Positions 8,638-17,407 of a stretch of 64,000 nucleotides of DNA are shown piece after piece. Position 1 is the first letter of the stretch; every line of letters starts with the position of its first letter. The translations under genes and the position numbers were made by a program. Source of the DNA: Kolteria novifilia (GTDB lineage: Bacteria > Planctomycetota > Planctomycetia > Kolteriales > Kolteriaceae); assembly GCA_007748055.1 (NCBI GenBank), contig CP036279.1, positions 2,294,001 to 2,358,000 of the forward strand, given 5' to 3'. The notes beneath the pieces are model-generated. The model was not told the origin of the DNA and did no database searches. It saw only the letters and a program-made list of their open reading frames with translations.

Positions 8638-8692
8638 TGCTCACGCCTGCGTGGGCATGCTGAAAAGACTCACGCCTGCGTGGGCATGCCAG
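8638..8692. repeat. Family-B palindromic elements between convergent genes
   Basis: Two copies of CTCACGCCTGCGTGGGCATG lie in the gap between the rhomboid gene (ends 8262) and the metal ATPase gene (ends 8718). They share the CACGCCTGCGTG core with the array at 4803-4917. The rest of this 455-base gap shows no convincing gene. Confidence 0.7.
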
Positions 8693-8717
8693 ATACGCCA
8701 AGCGTTAGGGGAACGCG

Positions 8718-10991
8718 TCAACCTCCCGGTGATGTCTCGGCGGGATTCGGTCGCTTGCGCGGCGAGGGGTTGTAGGTAATCAGACGCGCCGAGTTGATGA
8801 CGACCAGCAGCGTGCTCAAGTTGTGCAGTGCCGCGGCGATGAAGGGATTGATCACCCCGAAAGCTCCGATCGCGACCCCGATCGAGTTGACGCCCAACGC
8901 CATCGCGTAGTTCTCGCGAATGATCTGAATCGTCTGCCGACTCAAGCGAACGGTCGTCGTGATCTGGCGAAGATCGTCCGCTGCCAGCGCGATGTCGGCC
9001 GCTTCGATCGCCACGTCCGAGCCGGCGGTCCCCATCGCGATCCCGACATCGGCTCGCGCCAACGCGGGGGCGTCGTTGATTCCGTCTCCGGCCATCGCGA
9101 CGCGGTGACCCTGTTCCTTGAGTCGTTCGATCGTCTCGTACTTCTCCTCGGGCAGCAGACGCGATCGCCACGCGGTTAGCCCGACGATCGACGCGACCGA
9201 GGAGGCGGCTTCCTCCCCATCGCCGGTGAGCATCAAGAGCTGACCGATCCCCTCGCGGCGCAGACCCTCGAGGGCGTCGGCCGCCTCGGGGCGGATCTTG
9301 TCGCGAACGCCGATCAAGCCGATGAGCCGATCCTGATGGACGATGTACATCATCGTCTCGCCCGCTTGCGCGTGCTTCTGGTAGAGCGCGGCCGCCTCCT
9401 CGGGGATGGTGACGCCGAACTGCTCAAGGAGCAACTGATTGCCGACGAGGACCCGGTTGTTCGGACCGATCGCCTTCATCCCCCGGCCGACGATGATCTC
9501 GCACTCCTCGTGCGGGGGGATGACGATTTCCTGTTCGGTCGCATGTCGGACGACGGCCAGCGCCAACGGATGTTGCGAGTGGAGTTCGCCCGAAGCGGCA
9601 AGCGCCAGCACTTCCTGAGCGGTGACGTCACTGACCAGGGAGACGACCCGTTCGACGCCCGGCAGCCCAACGGTGAGCGTTCCCGTCTTGTCGAAGACCA
9701 TCGTATCCAGTCGCGAGGCGGCCTCGAGATGGGTGCCCCCCTTGATGAGAATGCCTCGACCGGCGGCGTTCCCGATCGCCGCGCTGACCGCCGTGGGCGT
9801 CGCGAGTCCCGCGGCGCAAGGGCAAGCCACCAGCAGCATCGTCAAGGCTCGGGAGAAGTCTCCCGTCACCACGAAGACGACACCGGCGAGAATGAAGGAA
9901 GCCGGGACGAATTTCGCCGAGAATCGCTCGCCGATGGTCTGGATCGGAGCCTTGAGGGCTTGCGCTTTCTCGACCCGTTGGATGAGGCGGCCGACCGCGG
10001 TCTCGTCGCCGACCTTCTCGACAGCGATCTTGAGATCCCCGGTGAGCAGGACGGTGCCGGCGAAGACCTGATCACCGGGGTTCTTCAGGACCGGCATGCT
10101 CTCGCCGGTGATGGGAGACTCGTTGATGGTCCCGGCGCCAGCGGAGATCTTGCCATCGACGGGGATGCGCTCGCCCGCGTAGACCGCGAGGGTGTTGCCC
10201 GGCACGACCTCGGCCAAGGGGCGACGGATCTCGGTTTGACCCGATTCCCCGACGACGAGCCAAATCTCCTCGTCCTCGACCTCGAGCAACTGGCGAATGG
10301 CCCGGCGGGTTCGTCGAAGCGTGATCGCTTGCAGATACTCGCCGAGGTTAAGTAGCCAGATCACCGTCAGCGCGGTGACGTTCTCGCGCATGAGGATGCT
10401 GGCGATCGTCGCCGAGCCGACCAGAGTGTCGGTGTTGATGCCCGACTCGCCGCTAGCGCTACGCAGCGCCCCGCGGATGAAGGGGTAGCCCGAAACGATG
10501 GTCGCCAGGGCGCTGACCGCGAAGAGGACCGGACTCCCCGCCAAGACACTTGGCCCCAGCAGGAGTCGCTTGATACCGATCCCGGCGAGGACGACGCCCC
10601 CGATCGTCAAGTTGCGGACATAGCTTTCGAGTTGTTCGTCGCTGTCGTGATCGTGATCGTGAGAACATCCCGAGGAGGGAGCACAGGAGGTGTTCTCGTG
10701 ATCGTGATCATGACCGTGTTCGGGGACCGCGTGGGCCGCCCCGTTGGAGAGGGCGTCGGCGACCAGATCGGTCAAGGCCGACGGCGTCCAGCTCTCCCCA
10801 TGGTGGACCAATAGCCGACCCGTTCTCGGGTTGGCTTCGGCGCTTTGGATTCCCTCTTGGCCGGCGAGGATGGCGGCAAGGCCGCGGGCCAAGTCGGGAC
10901 GATCGCGCAGCGCCGCGACGTCCCAACGAATCCGTCCGGGGATGGCGGACCGAATTCTCGGTTCGCCGACGATCGACAGCGGGATGACCAA
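8718..10991 (-). CDS. P1B-type heavy-metal transporting ATPase
   Basis: 757 residues. It has the transport motif CPC in VACPCAAGLATP (about residue 387), phosphorylation site DKTGTLTVG (about 431), TGES, and the hinge GDGINDAPAL. A histidine-rich segment (HGHDHDHENTSC, then CSHDHDHD, about residues 91-115) replaces a CxxC metal-binding domain. The last helices read INPFIAAALHNLSTLLVVIN, resembling CtpC-like zinc/manganese pumps more than CopA. Zinc, manganese or cobalt export is plausible; the substrate cannot be fixed from sequence. It follows the small gene at 10995-11264 by 3 bases and should be cotranscribed with it. Confidence 0.92.
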   Translation of the reverse strand: MVIPLSIVGEPRIRSAIPGRIRWDVAALRDRPDLARGLAAILAGQEGIQSAEANPRTGRLLVHHGESWTPSALTDLVADALSNGAAHAVPEHGHDHDHENTSCAPSSGCSHDHDHDSDEQLESYVRNLTIGGVVLAGIGIKRLLLGPSVLAGSPVLFAVSALATIVSGYPFIRGALRSASGESGINTDTLVGSATIASILMRENVTALTVIWLLNLGEYLQAITLRRTRRAIRQLLEVEDEEIWLVVGESGQTEIRRPLAEVVPGNTLAVYAGERIPVDGKISAGAGTINESPITGESMPVLKNPGDQVFAGTVLLTGDLKIAVEKVGDETAVGRLIQRVEKAQALKAPIQTIGERFSAKFVPASFILAGVVFVVTGDFSRALTMLLVACPCAAGLATPTAVSAAIGNAAGRGILIKGGTHLEAASRLDTMVFDKTGTLTVGLPGVERVVSLVSDVTAQEVLALAASGELHSQHPLALAVVRHATEQEIVIPPHEECEIIVGRGMKAIGPNNRVLVGNQLLLEQFGVTIPEEAAALYQKHAQAGETMMYIVHQDRLIGLIGVRDKIRPEAADALEGLRREGIGQLLMLTGDGEEAASSVASIVGLTAWRSRLLPEEKYETIERLKEQGHRVAMAGDGINDAPALARADVGIAMGTAGSDVAIEAADIALAADDLRQITTTVRLSRQTIQIIRENYAMALGVNSIGVAIGAFGVINPFIAAALHNLSTLLVVINSARLITYNPSPRKRPNPAETSPGG

Positions 10992-10994
10992 GCG

Positions 10995-11264
10995 TCACAC
11001 TCCGGGATTGGGGGATCCGGTGCTCTCCGAGTCCTTGGACGAATCGAGCTCGGCTTTGGCCTCGGCGGTCACGTCCTCGAGTTCCTCACGCACGTTGTCG
11101 GCGATCGCCTCGATTTGGTCCTTGAGGACAAGTCCACCCTTGATGGTGCCGCGCAGTGCCGTGCGAACGGATTGCTTGATGCCTTCGGATTTGAAGACAT
11201 TGGCCGCCACGGCCCCCAAAGCGAACATCGCGGGCGGGGAGAGGAGGAATTTCAGGGGAAGCAT
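10995..11264 (-). CDS. Small membrane-associated protein upstream of metal ATPase (DUF5132-like)
   Basis: 89 residues: one hydrophobic N-terminal segment (LKFLLSPPAMFALGAVAANVF), a short basic linker, then an acidic amphipathic helix (DQIEAIADNVREELEDVTAE). Size, layout and position immediately before a P1B ATPase resemble DUF5132 proteins, whose function is unknown; that assignment is from memory. It could anchor to the membrane and bind metal or the ATPase through the acidic helix, but no Cys or His cluster is present. Stop-to-start spacing of 3 bases to the ATPase implies translational coupling. Confidence 0.6.
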   Translation of the reverse strand: MLPLKFLLSPPAMFALGAVAANVFKSEGIKQSVRTALRGTIKGGLVLKDQIEAIADNVREELEDVTAEAKAELDSSKDSESTGSPNPGV

Positions 11265-11583
11265 TGTTTGGCTCCTGGAGGAAGCTCGTCAGTATTCATC
11301 ATTTCTTGTTATACGAGTCGCGGCCGCCGCCGGATGAATGGCTCACTCGGCAAATGAGTATGACAGCGTATGATCGTGGCGGATTCAGGCAAGATGGACT
11401 CTGGCGTCATGGTCGTTGCGTATGGGCGGGAAGCGGCGCACGCGATTGATCCAACGCGGTGGCCCACCGACTGGTCCCGATTGGCGAGTGGTTGGTTGAC
11501 TTGGGACTTCTCCCAGTCGCGGAGCGGCACTGCTGCCCAACCGGGGGGAGCAAACGCCTGCGTAGAGGAGGCGATTTGTTGAA

Positions 11584-11838
11584 CCCAAACCCCCTCACCC
11601 CTAACCCCTCTCCCACGGGGAGAGGGGAACAAAAGGCTCACTCTCCCACGGGGAGAGGGGAACAAAAGGCTCACTCTCCCACGGGGAGAGGGGAACAAAA
11701 GGCTCACTTTCCCACGGGGAGAGGGGAACAAAAGGCTCACTTTCCCACGGGGAGAGGGGAACAAAAGGCTCACTTTCCCACGGGGAGAGGGGAACAAAAG
11801 GCTCACTCTCCCACGGGGAGAGGGGAACAAACGCCTGC
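11584..11838. repeat. Family-C tandem array: seven copies of a 33-base palindromic unit
   Basis: After a CCCCCTCACCCCTAACCCC lead-in, a 33-base unit starting CTCTCCCACGGGGAGAGGGG and ending AACAAAAGGCTCA repeats seven times from 11608; a few copies have CTTTCCC for CTCTCCC. Each unit contains a CTCTCCC...GGGGAGAG hairpin. There is no spacer between units, so it is not a CRISPR. It lies upstream of the small ATPase-partner gene and just beyond the stop of the phosphatase gene at 11851. The unit length, a multiple of three, makes long repetitive open frames with no coding character. Confidence 0.9.
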
Positions 11839-11850
11839 GAAGACGCCTCT

Positions 11851-13533
11851 TCAATTCGCATTGCGGCCGAAGGCGACCATCGTCATGTCGTCGCTCTGCT
11901 TGTAGCCGGCGACGTGCTTCTGGACGTCGGCGAGAATGTGCGGGCCGAGCTCTCCGGGCACGCGCGGGCCCGAGGCGACCACCTCTCGCAGCCTCACCAA
12001 TCCATACTGCTCGTTCTTGGAATTCATCGCCTCGTCGACGCCATCACTGAAGAGGACGACGGTTTCGCCCGGCTCCAAGACGACCTCGGTCGATTCGTAG
12101 TCGAAGTCGTCCATTACGCCCGCGGGGAGACCGGCGATGTCGTCACCCGCCGGCTCGGCGACGGAACCATCCAACTTCAAGATCATCGGCGACATGTGGC
12201 CGGCGTTGACCATCGTGATTTTGTGGGTGGTCGGGTCGATGACGCAGATCGCCATCGTGATGAAACGGTCGTCGAGACCCGCCGAACAGATCGCGTTGTT
12301 GATTCGCCCCATTGCCTCGGGAGGATTGTCGGCGAGGCTCAACAGGCTCACTTTCGTGTCGCTGGTCACTTTCGACATCATCAACGCCGCGGGAACGCCC
12401 TTCCCGGAAACGTCGCCGAGGATGACCGCTTGGTTTCCGTTGGAGAGCTTGACGAAGTCGTAGTAGTCGCCGCCGACTTGGCCGGCGGCCTCGTAGTAGG
12501 CCCAGAAGCTGTAGCCGTCGAGTTCCGGCATCTCTTGCGGCAAAAAAGCGGTCTGAACGCGGCGCGCGAACGCGAGTTCCTGCTCGGTTCGCTGTTGGCG
12601 CAGTACGTCTTCGTGCATTTGCGCGTTCAGCAGCGAGACGGCGGCTTGGGACGCGACGCTGACGAGGATCTGCAGATCGTCTTCCTCGAAGCGTTCGTGC
12701 GTGCTTTGCGTGTCAATCTGGATGACGCCGAGAGCGTCCTGGTCTTGGGCGAGCAGCGGGGCGCACATCACCGAGCGGATTCGGAATTCCGCGATACTCT
12801 GGCTCATGGCGAAACGCTCGTCGCTGGCCGCGTCCGCCGAGAGGATCGCTTTGCGCTCGTCGAGAGCCGCTTCGACGATCGTCCGGCTATAGCGAACGGT
12901 GTCCTCGCTTTCGCGGCGGTGCTTGACGGCGCGGGGGATGAGTCGGCCGTTGCCATCGCGGATCAGGAGCATCGCCCGGTCGGCGTGGGGGAAGATGCCG
13001 AAAAGGCTGTCGAGAATCTTGGGGAAGAGAGCGTCGAGTTCGAGGGTTTGGCCGATCGCCTGGCTGATCTCGATCATCGCGCGAAGCTTGGCCTCCGGAT
13101 TGACGCTCGCGAAGGACTCGGAGCTACGGCGCGCGTCGAGCGATGTCAGCACGGTTGCCGAGGCGTTGTCCTCGGACTCCTCGACCTGCAGGTCACTCTC
13201 TTCGGGGCGTTGGGGAATCCCCGTGCTGGGCGACGTCGACCCGATCCCGTTGTAGACGAGAAGCGTCTCGCAGATCTTCACGCGATCATTGTCGCGAAGG
13301 GGCACTGTCCCCTCGACGCGTTGGCCGTTGACGTAGGTTCCGTTGCGGCTCTTCAAGTCTTCGATGAGGTATTGATCGCCGTCGCGGATCAATCGGGCGT
13401 GAAAGCGGCTGACGGAACTGGCATCGATGACCACTTCACAGTCTGGGTGGCGCCCCATGCGAACGGTCTCGGTCGTCAGTTCGACGCGTTGGCCCGCGTT
13501 GTTCCCGTTGAGCAGATGGATTGAGGCATTCAC
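11851..13533 (-). CDS. FHA-GAF-PP2C (SpoIIE-type) protein phosphatase
   Basis: 560 residues in three modules. The N-terminal FHA domain (about 23-95: MGRHPDCEVVID, SVSRFHARL, LKSRNGTYVNG) binds phosphothreonine peptides. A GAF domain (about 150-290) may bind a small ligand. The C-terminal RsbU/SpoIIE phosphatase domain (about 340-555) has the metal ligands in VGGDYYDF, LGDVSGKG and LFSDGVDEA. This layout suits a phosphatase that docks onto kinase-phosphorylated targets and dephosphorylates anti-anti-sigma or other Ser/Thr phosphoproteins. The STAS protein at 54604 and PP2C at 51856 could be in the same network; that is inference. Confidence 0.92.
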   Translation of the reverse strand: MNASIHLLNGNNAGQRVELTTETVRMGRHPDCEVVIDASSVSRFHARLIRDGDQYLIEDLKSRNGTYVNGQRVEGTVPLRDNDRVKICETLLVYNGIGSTSPSTGIPQRPEESDLQVEESEDNASATVLTSLDARRSSESFASVNPEAKLRAMIEISQAIGQTLELDALFPKILDSLFGIFPHADRAMLLIRDGNGRLIPRAVKHRRESEDTVRYSRTIVEAALDERKAILSADAASDERFAMSQSIAEFRIRSVMCAPLLAQDQDALGVIQIDTQSTHERFEEDDLQILVSVASQAAVSLLNAQMHEDVLRQQRTEQELAFARRVQTAFLPQEMPELDGYSFWAYYEAAGQVGGDYYDFVKLSNGNQAVILGDVSGKGVPAALMMSKVTSDTKVSLLSLADNPPEAMGRINNAICSAGLDDRFITMAICVIDPTTHKITMVNAGHMSPMILKLDGSVAEPAGDDIAGLPAGVMDDFDYESTEVVLEPGETVVLFSDGVDEAMNSKNEQYGLVRLREVVASGPRVPGELGPHILADVQKHVAGYKQSDDMTMVAFGRNAN

Positions 13534-13843
13534 GACGGGTTATTCCGGAGACTTGGTGATCACGATGGCCGCACACTCCCCCCGCGAAACACGCGAACGC
13601 AGCCCTGCCGATTTTAGATTCCCTCTGAAATCTCTTCAAGCGTGGGCAAAAAAACGTGGGGCGGATTGCCTGAGAACTTTTTGTCTTCCTCGGAAGACCC
13701 AGTCCTCCCGAACCCGGCGTTCGGTCAACCGCTAGAATTCGAGCGAGGGGCGTTTGGGCCGCGCTCATCGGCTGACGCGGTCGGCCGGCCTCACGTCGTT
13801 TCTCGGTTCGCGGGGTTCGTATCGAGTACTCTTCGGCCATCGC

Positions 13844-13880
13844 GGAGAGGAAATCGCGTGATTTCGTCGATTTCCTCTCC
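13844..13880. promoter_or_regulatory. 13-bp perfect inverted repeat upstream of the RHH-decarboxylase gene
   Basis: GGAGAGGAAATCG (13844-13856) and CGATTTCCTCTCC (13868-13880) are exact inverted copies separated by 11 bases. The element ends 59 bases before the ATG at 13940. It has no T-run after it, so it is not a clear terminator. Because the downstream protein carries an N-terminal ribbon-helix-helix DNA-binding motif, an autoregulatory operator is a reasonable inference. The rest of the 406-base gap between 13534 and 13939 holds no gene. Confidence 0.5.
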
Positions 13881-13939
13881 ATGAACTCGTTGGCGGCGGT
13901 TCCAGTTCGGAAAGAGCGTCTTGGGGAGAGGTCGCGATC

Positions 13940-14800
13940 ATGCACCACGACAATCCACGCGCGGCGGTCCCTCTTTCGTGCCGGATCTCGACGTCCCTTT
14001 CCCAGGCCCTGGAGAGACGCCGTCGGGAGACGGGGGAGTCGGTTGGGCATATCGTTCGGCACGCGCTGGCCGAGTACCTGCAAGTCGACCACGCCACGCT
14101 CTTTCAAGTCTCGACCGCGGGAGCCCTCGTCGAGGGGATCTATGGTGGGGATGTCACCATCGGCCTTCTGCGCGAGCACGGCGACTTCGGCTTGGGAACG
14201 TTCGTCAATCTTGATGGGGAAATGGTCGTCCTTGACGGGCACTTCTACCAGGTGCGCGACGACGGGACGGTTTCCGAAGCCTCCGACGAGGAGATGAGCC
14301 CCTATGCGATGATCACGCGCTTTTCGGAGCCGAATGAGTGGAAATCGGTCGAGAATTGCGACTCTTTGGCGCAATTGGAGGCCGAAATCGACGCGTTTCG
14401 CGACTCGGCGAACGTTTTCTACTCCGTTCACGTGCAGGGAATGTTCACCTCGATGCGAACCCGGACGGTGCGGTTGACCCCCGAGGGCGTCCCGCTGGTG
14501 GAGGCGGCATCGAACCAGCGCGAGTTCGAGTTTGCCAACGTTCGCGGGTCCTTGGTCGGGTTTTGGTCGCCCAGCTATATGCAGTCGGTACTTGTCGCGG
14601 GGTACCACTTGCATTTCCTGTCCGAAGATCGCACGCTGGGGGGACATCTTCTCGACTGCGCGGGTGAGGACCTGCGCGTCGCCGTCCGACGGGAGGCTGA
14701 TTTTCGCCTCTCGCTTCCCGAATCGGTTTCGTTTCTGCACGCGGACCTCACCCGCGACCCTAGCGAGGACTTGGACCGGGCGGAAAAGTCGCACGATTAA
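13940..14800 (+). CDS. Ribbon-helix-helix / acetolactate decarboxylase fusion protein
   Basis: 286 residues. Residues 12-48 (SCRISTSLSQALERRRRETG then ESVGHIVRHALAEYL) read as a CopG-type ribbon-helix-helix motif. Residues 50-286 are an alpha-acetolactate decarboxylase: LDGEMVVLDGHFYQVRDDG, VHVQGMF and GYHLHFLSED. His223, His225 and His236 have the spacing of the three zinc ligands of the Brevibacillus enzyme, and Glu94 and Glu282 fit its acidic active-site positions. It should convert alpha-acetolactate to acetoin, using the product of the next gene 32 bases downstream. The fusion suggests a DNA-binding enzyme or a tether; many characterised AlsD/BudA enzymes lack such a domain. Confidence 0.85.
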   Translation: MHHDNPRAAVPLSCRISTSLSQALERRRRETGESVGHIVRHALAEYLQVDHATLFQVSTAGALVEGIYGGDVTIGLLREHGDFGLGTFVNLDGEMVVLDGHFYQVRDDGTVSEASDEEMSPYAMITRFSEPNEWKSVENCDSLAQLEAEIDAFRDSANVFYSVHVQGMFTSMRTRTVRLTPEGVPLVEAASNQREFEFANVRGSLVGFWSPSYMQSVLVAGYHLHFLSEDRTLGGHLLDCAGEDLRVAVRREADFRLSLPESVSFLHADLTRDPSEDLDRAEKSHD

Positions 14801-14832
14801 CGGGTCGTCATGCCCAGCAGGGAGCCCACATC

Positions 14833-16497
14833 ATGAATGACGTGGCTTCGAGCGGCGCGGAGCTTCTGGTCCGCTGTCTCGAGACGCAAGGAGTCGAACG
14901 GCTCTTTTGCATTCCCGGCGCCAAAGTCGATAAAGTGGTCGATTGCCTGGTCGATTCAACGATCGAGACCATCGTCTGTCGCCACGAGCAGAATGCCGCG
15001 CTGATGGCCCAGGCGACTGGGCGGCTGACCGGCAAGGCGGGAGTTTGTCTGGTGACCTCCGGGCCCGGCTGCACGAATCTGACGACCGGACTGGCGACGG
15101 CGGATTATGAAGGCGACCCCGTCGTGGCCCTGGGCGGTTCGGTGCCACTGGCCGATCGGCTCAAACTCTCGCACCAATCGCTCGACGCGGTCAGCCTCTT
15201 TCGCCCGATCACGAAATTCGCGGCGGAAGTGACCACGGGGCATGGCGTGACCGAAGCCGTCGCCTCCGCCTTTCGTGGCGCCGAGCAGGGGCGACCGGGC
15301 GCAGCGTTTTTGGCATTGCCCAAGGATGTGATGGAGGGACCGGCTCCCTTCGCGTCCCCGAGCCGAACGGTCAATGTCGCCCGTTTGGGGAGCCCCGATG
15401 CCGACGACCTTCGCGAGGTCGCCGCGTTGATCGAGCAGGCGGAGGTCCCCGTGCTTTTCCTGGGGATGCTCGCGACCGAGCCACGGGTCGCCGAAGCGGT
15501 TCGCGAACTGTTGCGCAAGACCGCGATGCCGGTGATTTGCACCTATCAGGGGGCGGGCGTGGTTCCTCGGGACCTGCTCCCTTGCTTCGCGGGGCGCGTC
15601 GGGCTTTCGAGAAATCAACCCGGGGATCAACTCCTCGACGCGGCCGATTTGGTCCTTACCGTCGGCTTCGATCCGATCGAGTACGATCCCGGCGTCTGGA
15701 ATCGGGGAAAATCGCGCCCCATCGTCCACTTCGACAAAGTCCCCGCCGAGACCGACGCAGACTACTGGCCGATGATCGAACTCGTCGGAGAGACCGCCTC
15801 GGCGCTGACCGGACTTGCGTCGTGCCTGGCGGGAGATCGAAACTTCTCCAGGCTTCCTCAACTCGTCGCGGCACGGGGCGAACTTGCCGCAAGGAAGGAA
15901 CTTGGGGCGAAGTACGACGGTTCGCCGATTCATCCCTTGCGTCTCATTCACGAAATCCAGCAGATGATGGGCGACGAGGGAACGGTCATCTGCGATGTCG
16001 GTTCGATCTACATGTGGATGAGCCGCTACTATTTCGCGTTTAACCCCCGGCACTTTCTGACGAGCAACGGTCAACAAACGCTCGGCGTCGCTCTCCCCTG
16101 GGCCATCGCGACGTGTCTCGTGCGGCCCGGAACGCCGATCTTGTCGATGTCCGGCGACGGCGGATTTCTCTTTTCCGCTCAGGAACTCGAGACCGCGGTA
16201 CGGCTAAAGGCGAACTTCGTCCATCTGGTCTGGGTCGATGGCTCCTACGACATGGTGAAGATTCAGCAGGAGCCGAAGTACGGTCGCTCCCACGCCGTCG
16301 AGTTGGGGCCGGTCGACCACGTCCGCTACGCCGAGGCTTTCGGAGCGACGGGATTGAGAATCGCCAACCCGAGCGACATTCGCCCAACGCTCGTAAAGGC
16401 GTTTGGCATCGGCGGACCTGTCTTAGTCGAGATCCCGATCGACTACCGGGACAACCCGACGCTCTTCGAGTCGGTGCATCCCGACATCGGCCACTGA
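14833..16497 (+). CDS. alsS: Catabolic acetolactate synthase (AlsS-type)
   Basis: 554 residues. ThDP-dependent enzyme that condenses two pyruvates to alpha-acetolactate, the substrate of the decarboxylase encoded just upstream, giving an acetoin branch. It has the N-terminal pyrimidine-binding domain with catalytic Glu in RHEQNAALMAQATGRL, the central domain, and the ThDP pyrophosphate motif MSGDGGFLFSAQEL followed by VWVDGSYDMV. The ending YGRSHAVELGPVDHVRYAEA is characteristic of AlsS rather than the FAD-dependent biosynthetic IlvB. No small regulatory subunit gene is adjacent, consistent with the catabolic type. AGCAGGGAG precedes the ATG. Confidence 0.9.
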   Translation: MNDVASSGAELLVRCLETQGVERLFCIPGAKVDKVVDCLVDSTIETIVCRHEQNAALMAQATGRLTGKAGVCLVTSGPGCTNLTTGLATADYEGDPVVALGGSVPLADRLKLSHQSLDAVSLFRPITKFAAEVTTGHGVTEAVASAFRGAEQGRPGAAFLALPKDVMEGPAPFASPSRTVNVARLGSPDADDLREVAALIEQAEVPVLFLGMLATEPRVAEAVRELLRKTAMPVICTYQGAGVVPRDLLPCFAGRVGLSRNQPGDQLLDAADLVLTVGFDPIEYDPGVWNRGKSRPIVHFDKVPAETDADYWPMIELVGETASALTGLASCLAGDRNFSRLPQLVAARGELAARKELGAKYDGSPIHPLRLIHEIQQMMGDEGTVICDVGSIYMWMSRYYFAFNPRHFLTSNGQQTLGVALPWAIATCLVRPGTPILSMSGDGGFLFSAQELETAVRLKANFVHLVWVDGSYDMVKIQQEPKYGRSHAVELGPVDHVRYAEAFGATGLRIANPSDIRPTLVKAFGIGGPVLVEIPIDYRDNPTLFESVHPDIGH

Positions 16498-16581
16498 GCG
16501 AGGGGCAGGTAGTCGTGAGTATTCCCGGCTCGCGGTGGCGACGCCGGCCAGCAATGAGTTTCGTGTGTCGGAGAGCGAAGC

Positions 16582-17277
16582 GTGTGCGGCCGATTCACCT
16601 TGCGAACCCCCACCGAGCGCTGGGCGCGGCAGTTCGCTCTCGAGGAATTGCCCCTCTTCGCCCCTCGCTACAACATGGCGCCGACCCAGCGGCTTCCCGT
16701 CGTGCGCCTGTCCGCCAACGGGACGCGAGCTTGCGACGAGCTCCGTTGGGGATTCATCCCTTCCTGGTCGGCGGGGGAGAAGCATCGCGCCCCGCTGATC
16801 AACGCCCGGGCCGAGTCGATTGCCGAAAAACCCTCGTTTCGCGATGCGGTTCACTTTCGACGCTGTCTGATCCCCGCCGACGGCTTCTACGAATGGGAAC
16901 AGGACGGACGGCAACGACAGCCCTATTTCGTGAGCCGGCGCGACGATCGCCCCTTCGCGTTCGCGGGACTATGGGAATCGTGGCGACCGCCCGAGGGAGG
17001 GCCCGCGATCGAAACCTTCGTCATCGTCACGACCGAGGCCAACGCCTTGTTAAGTCGTTTTCACGATGGGCGGATGCCGGTGATGCTCCAGGGGGACCAT
17101 GGCGAACGTTGGCTATTTGAGGAATCGCGACACGCCGAGGACTTGATTCCCTTGCTCGGCGCCTATCCTGAGGAGGAGTTGACGTGCGTTCGCGTCAGTG
17201 CTCGCGTCAACAGCGTTCGGCATGACGATCCGTCTTGTCTGGAAGCTCCGTTGAGGACCCAAACCCTCTTCGACTGA
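16582..17277 (+). CDS. SRAP-domain protein (SOS response-associated peptidase, YedK/HMCES family)
   Basis: 231 residues. The protein begins MCGRF, which puts the catalytic Cys at position 2 after removal of the initiator; this fixes the GTG start at 16582. Other family markers are RYNMAPTQ, LINARAES, CLIPADGFYEWE and RFHDGRMPVML, carrying the conserved Asn, Glu and His. The family forms a thiazolidine crosslink to abasic sites in single-stranded DNA, protecting stalled forks. It lies between the acetolactate synthase and sigma factor genes on the same strand, without evidence of a shared operon. Confidence 0.93.
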   Translation: MCGRFTLRTPTERWARQFALEELPLFAPRYNMAPTQRLPVVRLSANGTRACDELRWGFIPSWSAGEKHRAPLINARAESIAEKPSFRDAVHFRRCLIPADGFYEWEQDGRQRQPYFVSRRDDRPFAFAGLWESWRPPEGGPAIETFVIVTTEANALLSRFHDGRMPVMLQGDHGERWLFEESRHAEDLIPLLGAYPEEELTCVRVSARVNSVRHDDPSCLEAPLRTQTLFD

Positions 17278-17407
17278 CAACCGAAAGAGGCTGATCGCGA
17301 GCCGCGGGGAGGAGTTGACCTTCGCCGGGCTCGGTCTCGACGTTGGAAAGATCGTGTGCGGTTTGGTAACCTTAGATGGACTTCGCGGTCCGAGAGGAGG
17401 ATTGCCC

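Noticed and set aside
11584-11838. CRISPR-like array
   Set aside because: The units are directly adjacent 33-base copies with no variable spacers and there are no cas genes nearby; it is a tandem repeat.
11914-13524. 536-codon open frame antisense to the FHA-GAF-PP2C gene
   Set aside because: It is a GC-skew shadow of the real gene: low-complexity, Arg/Asp/Val-rich, with no motif; the opposite strand carries three recognisable domains.
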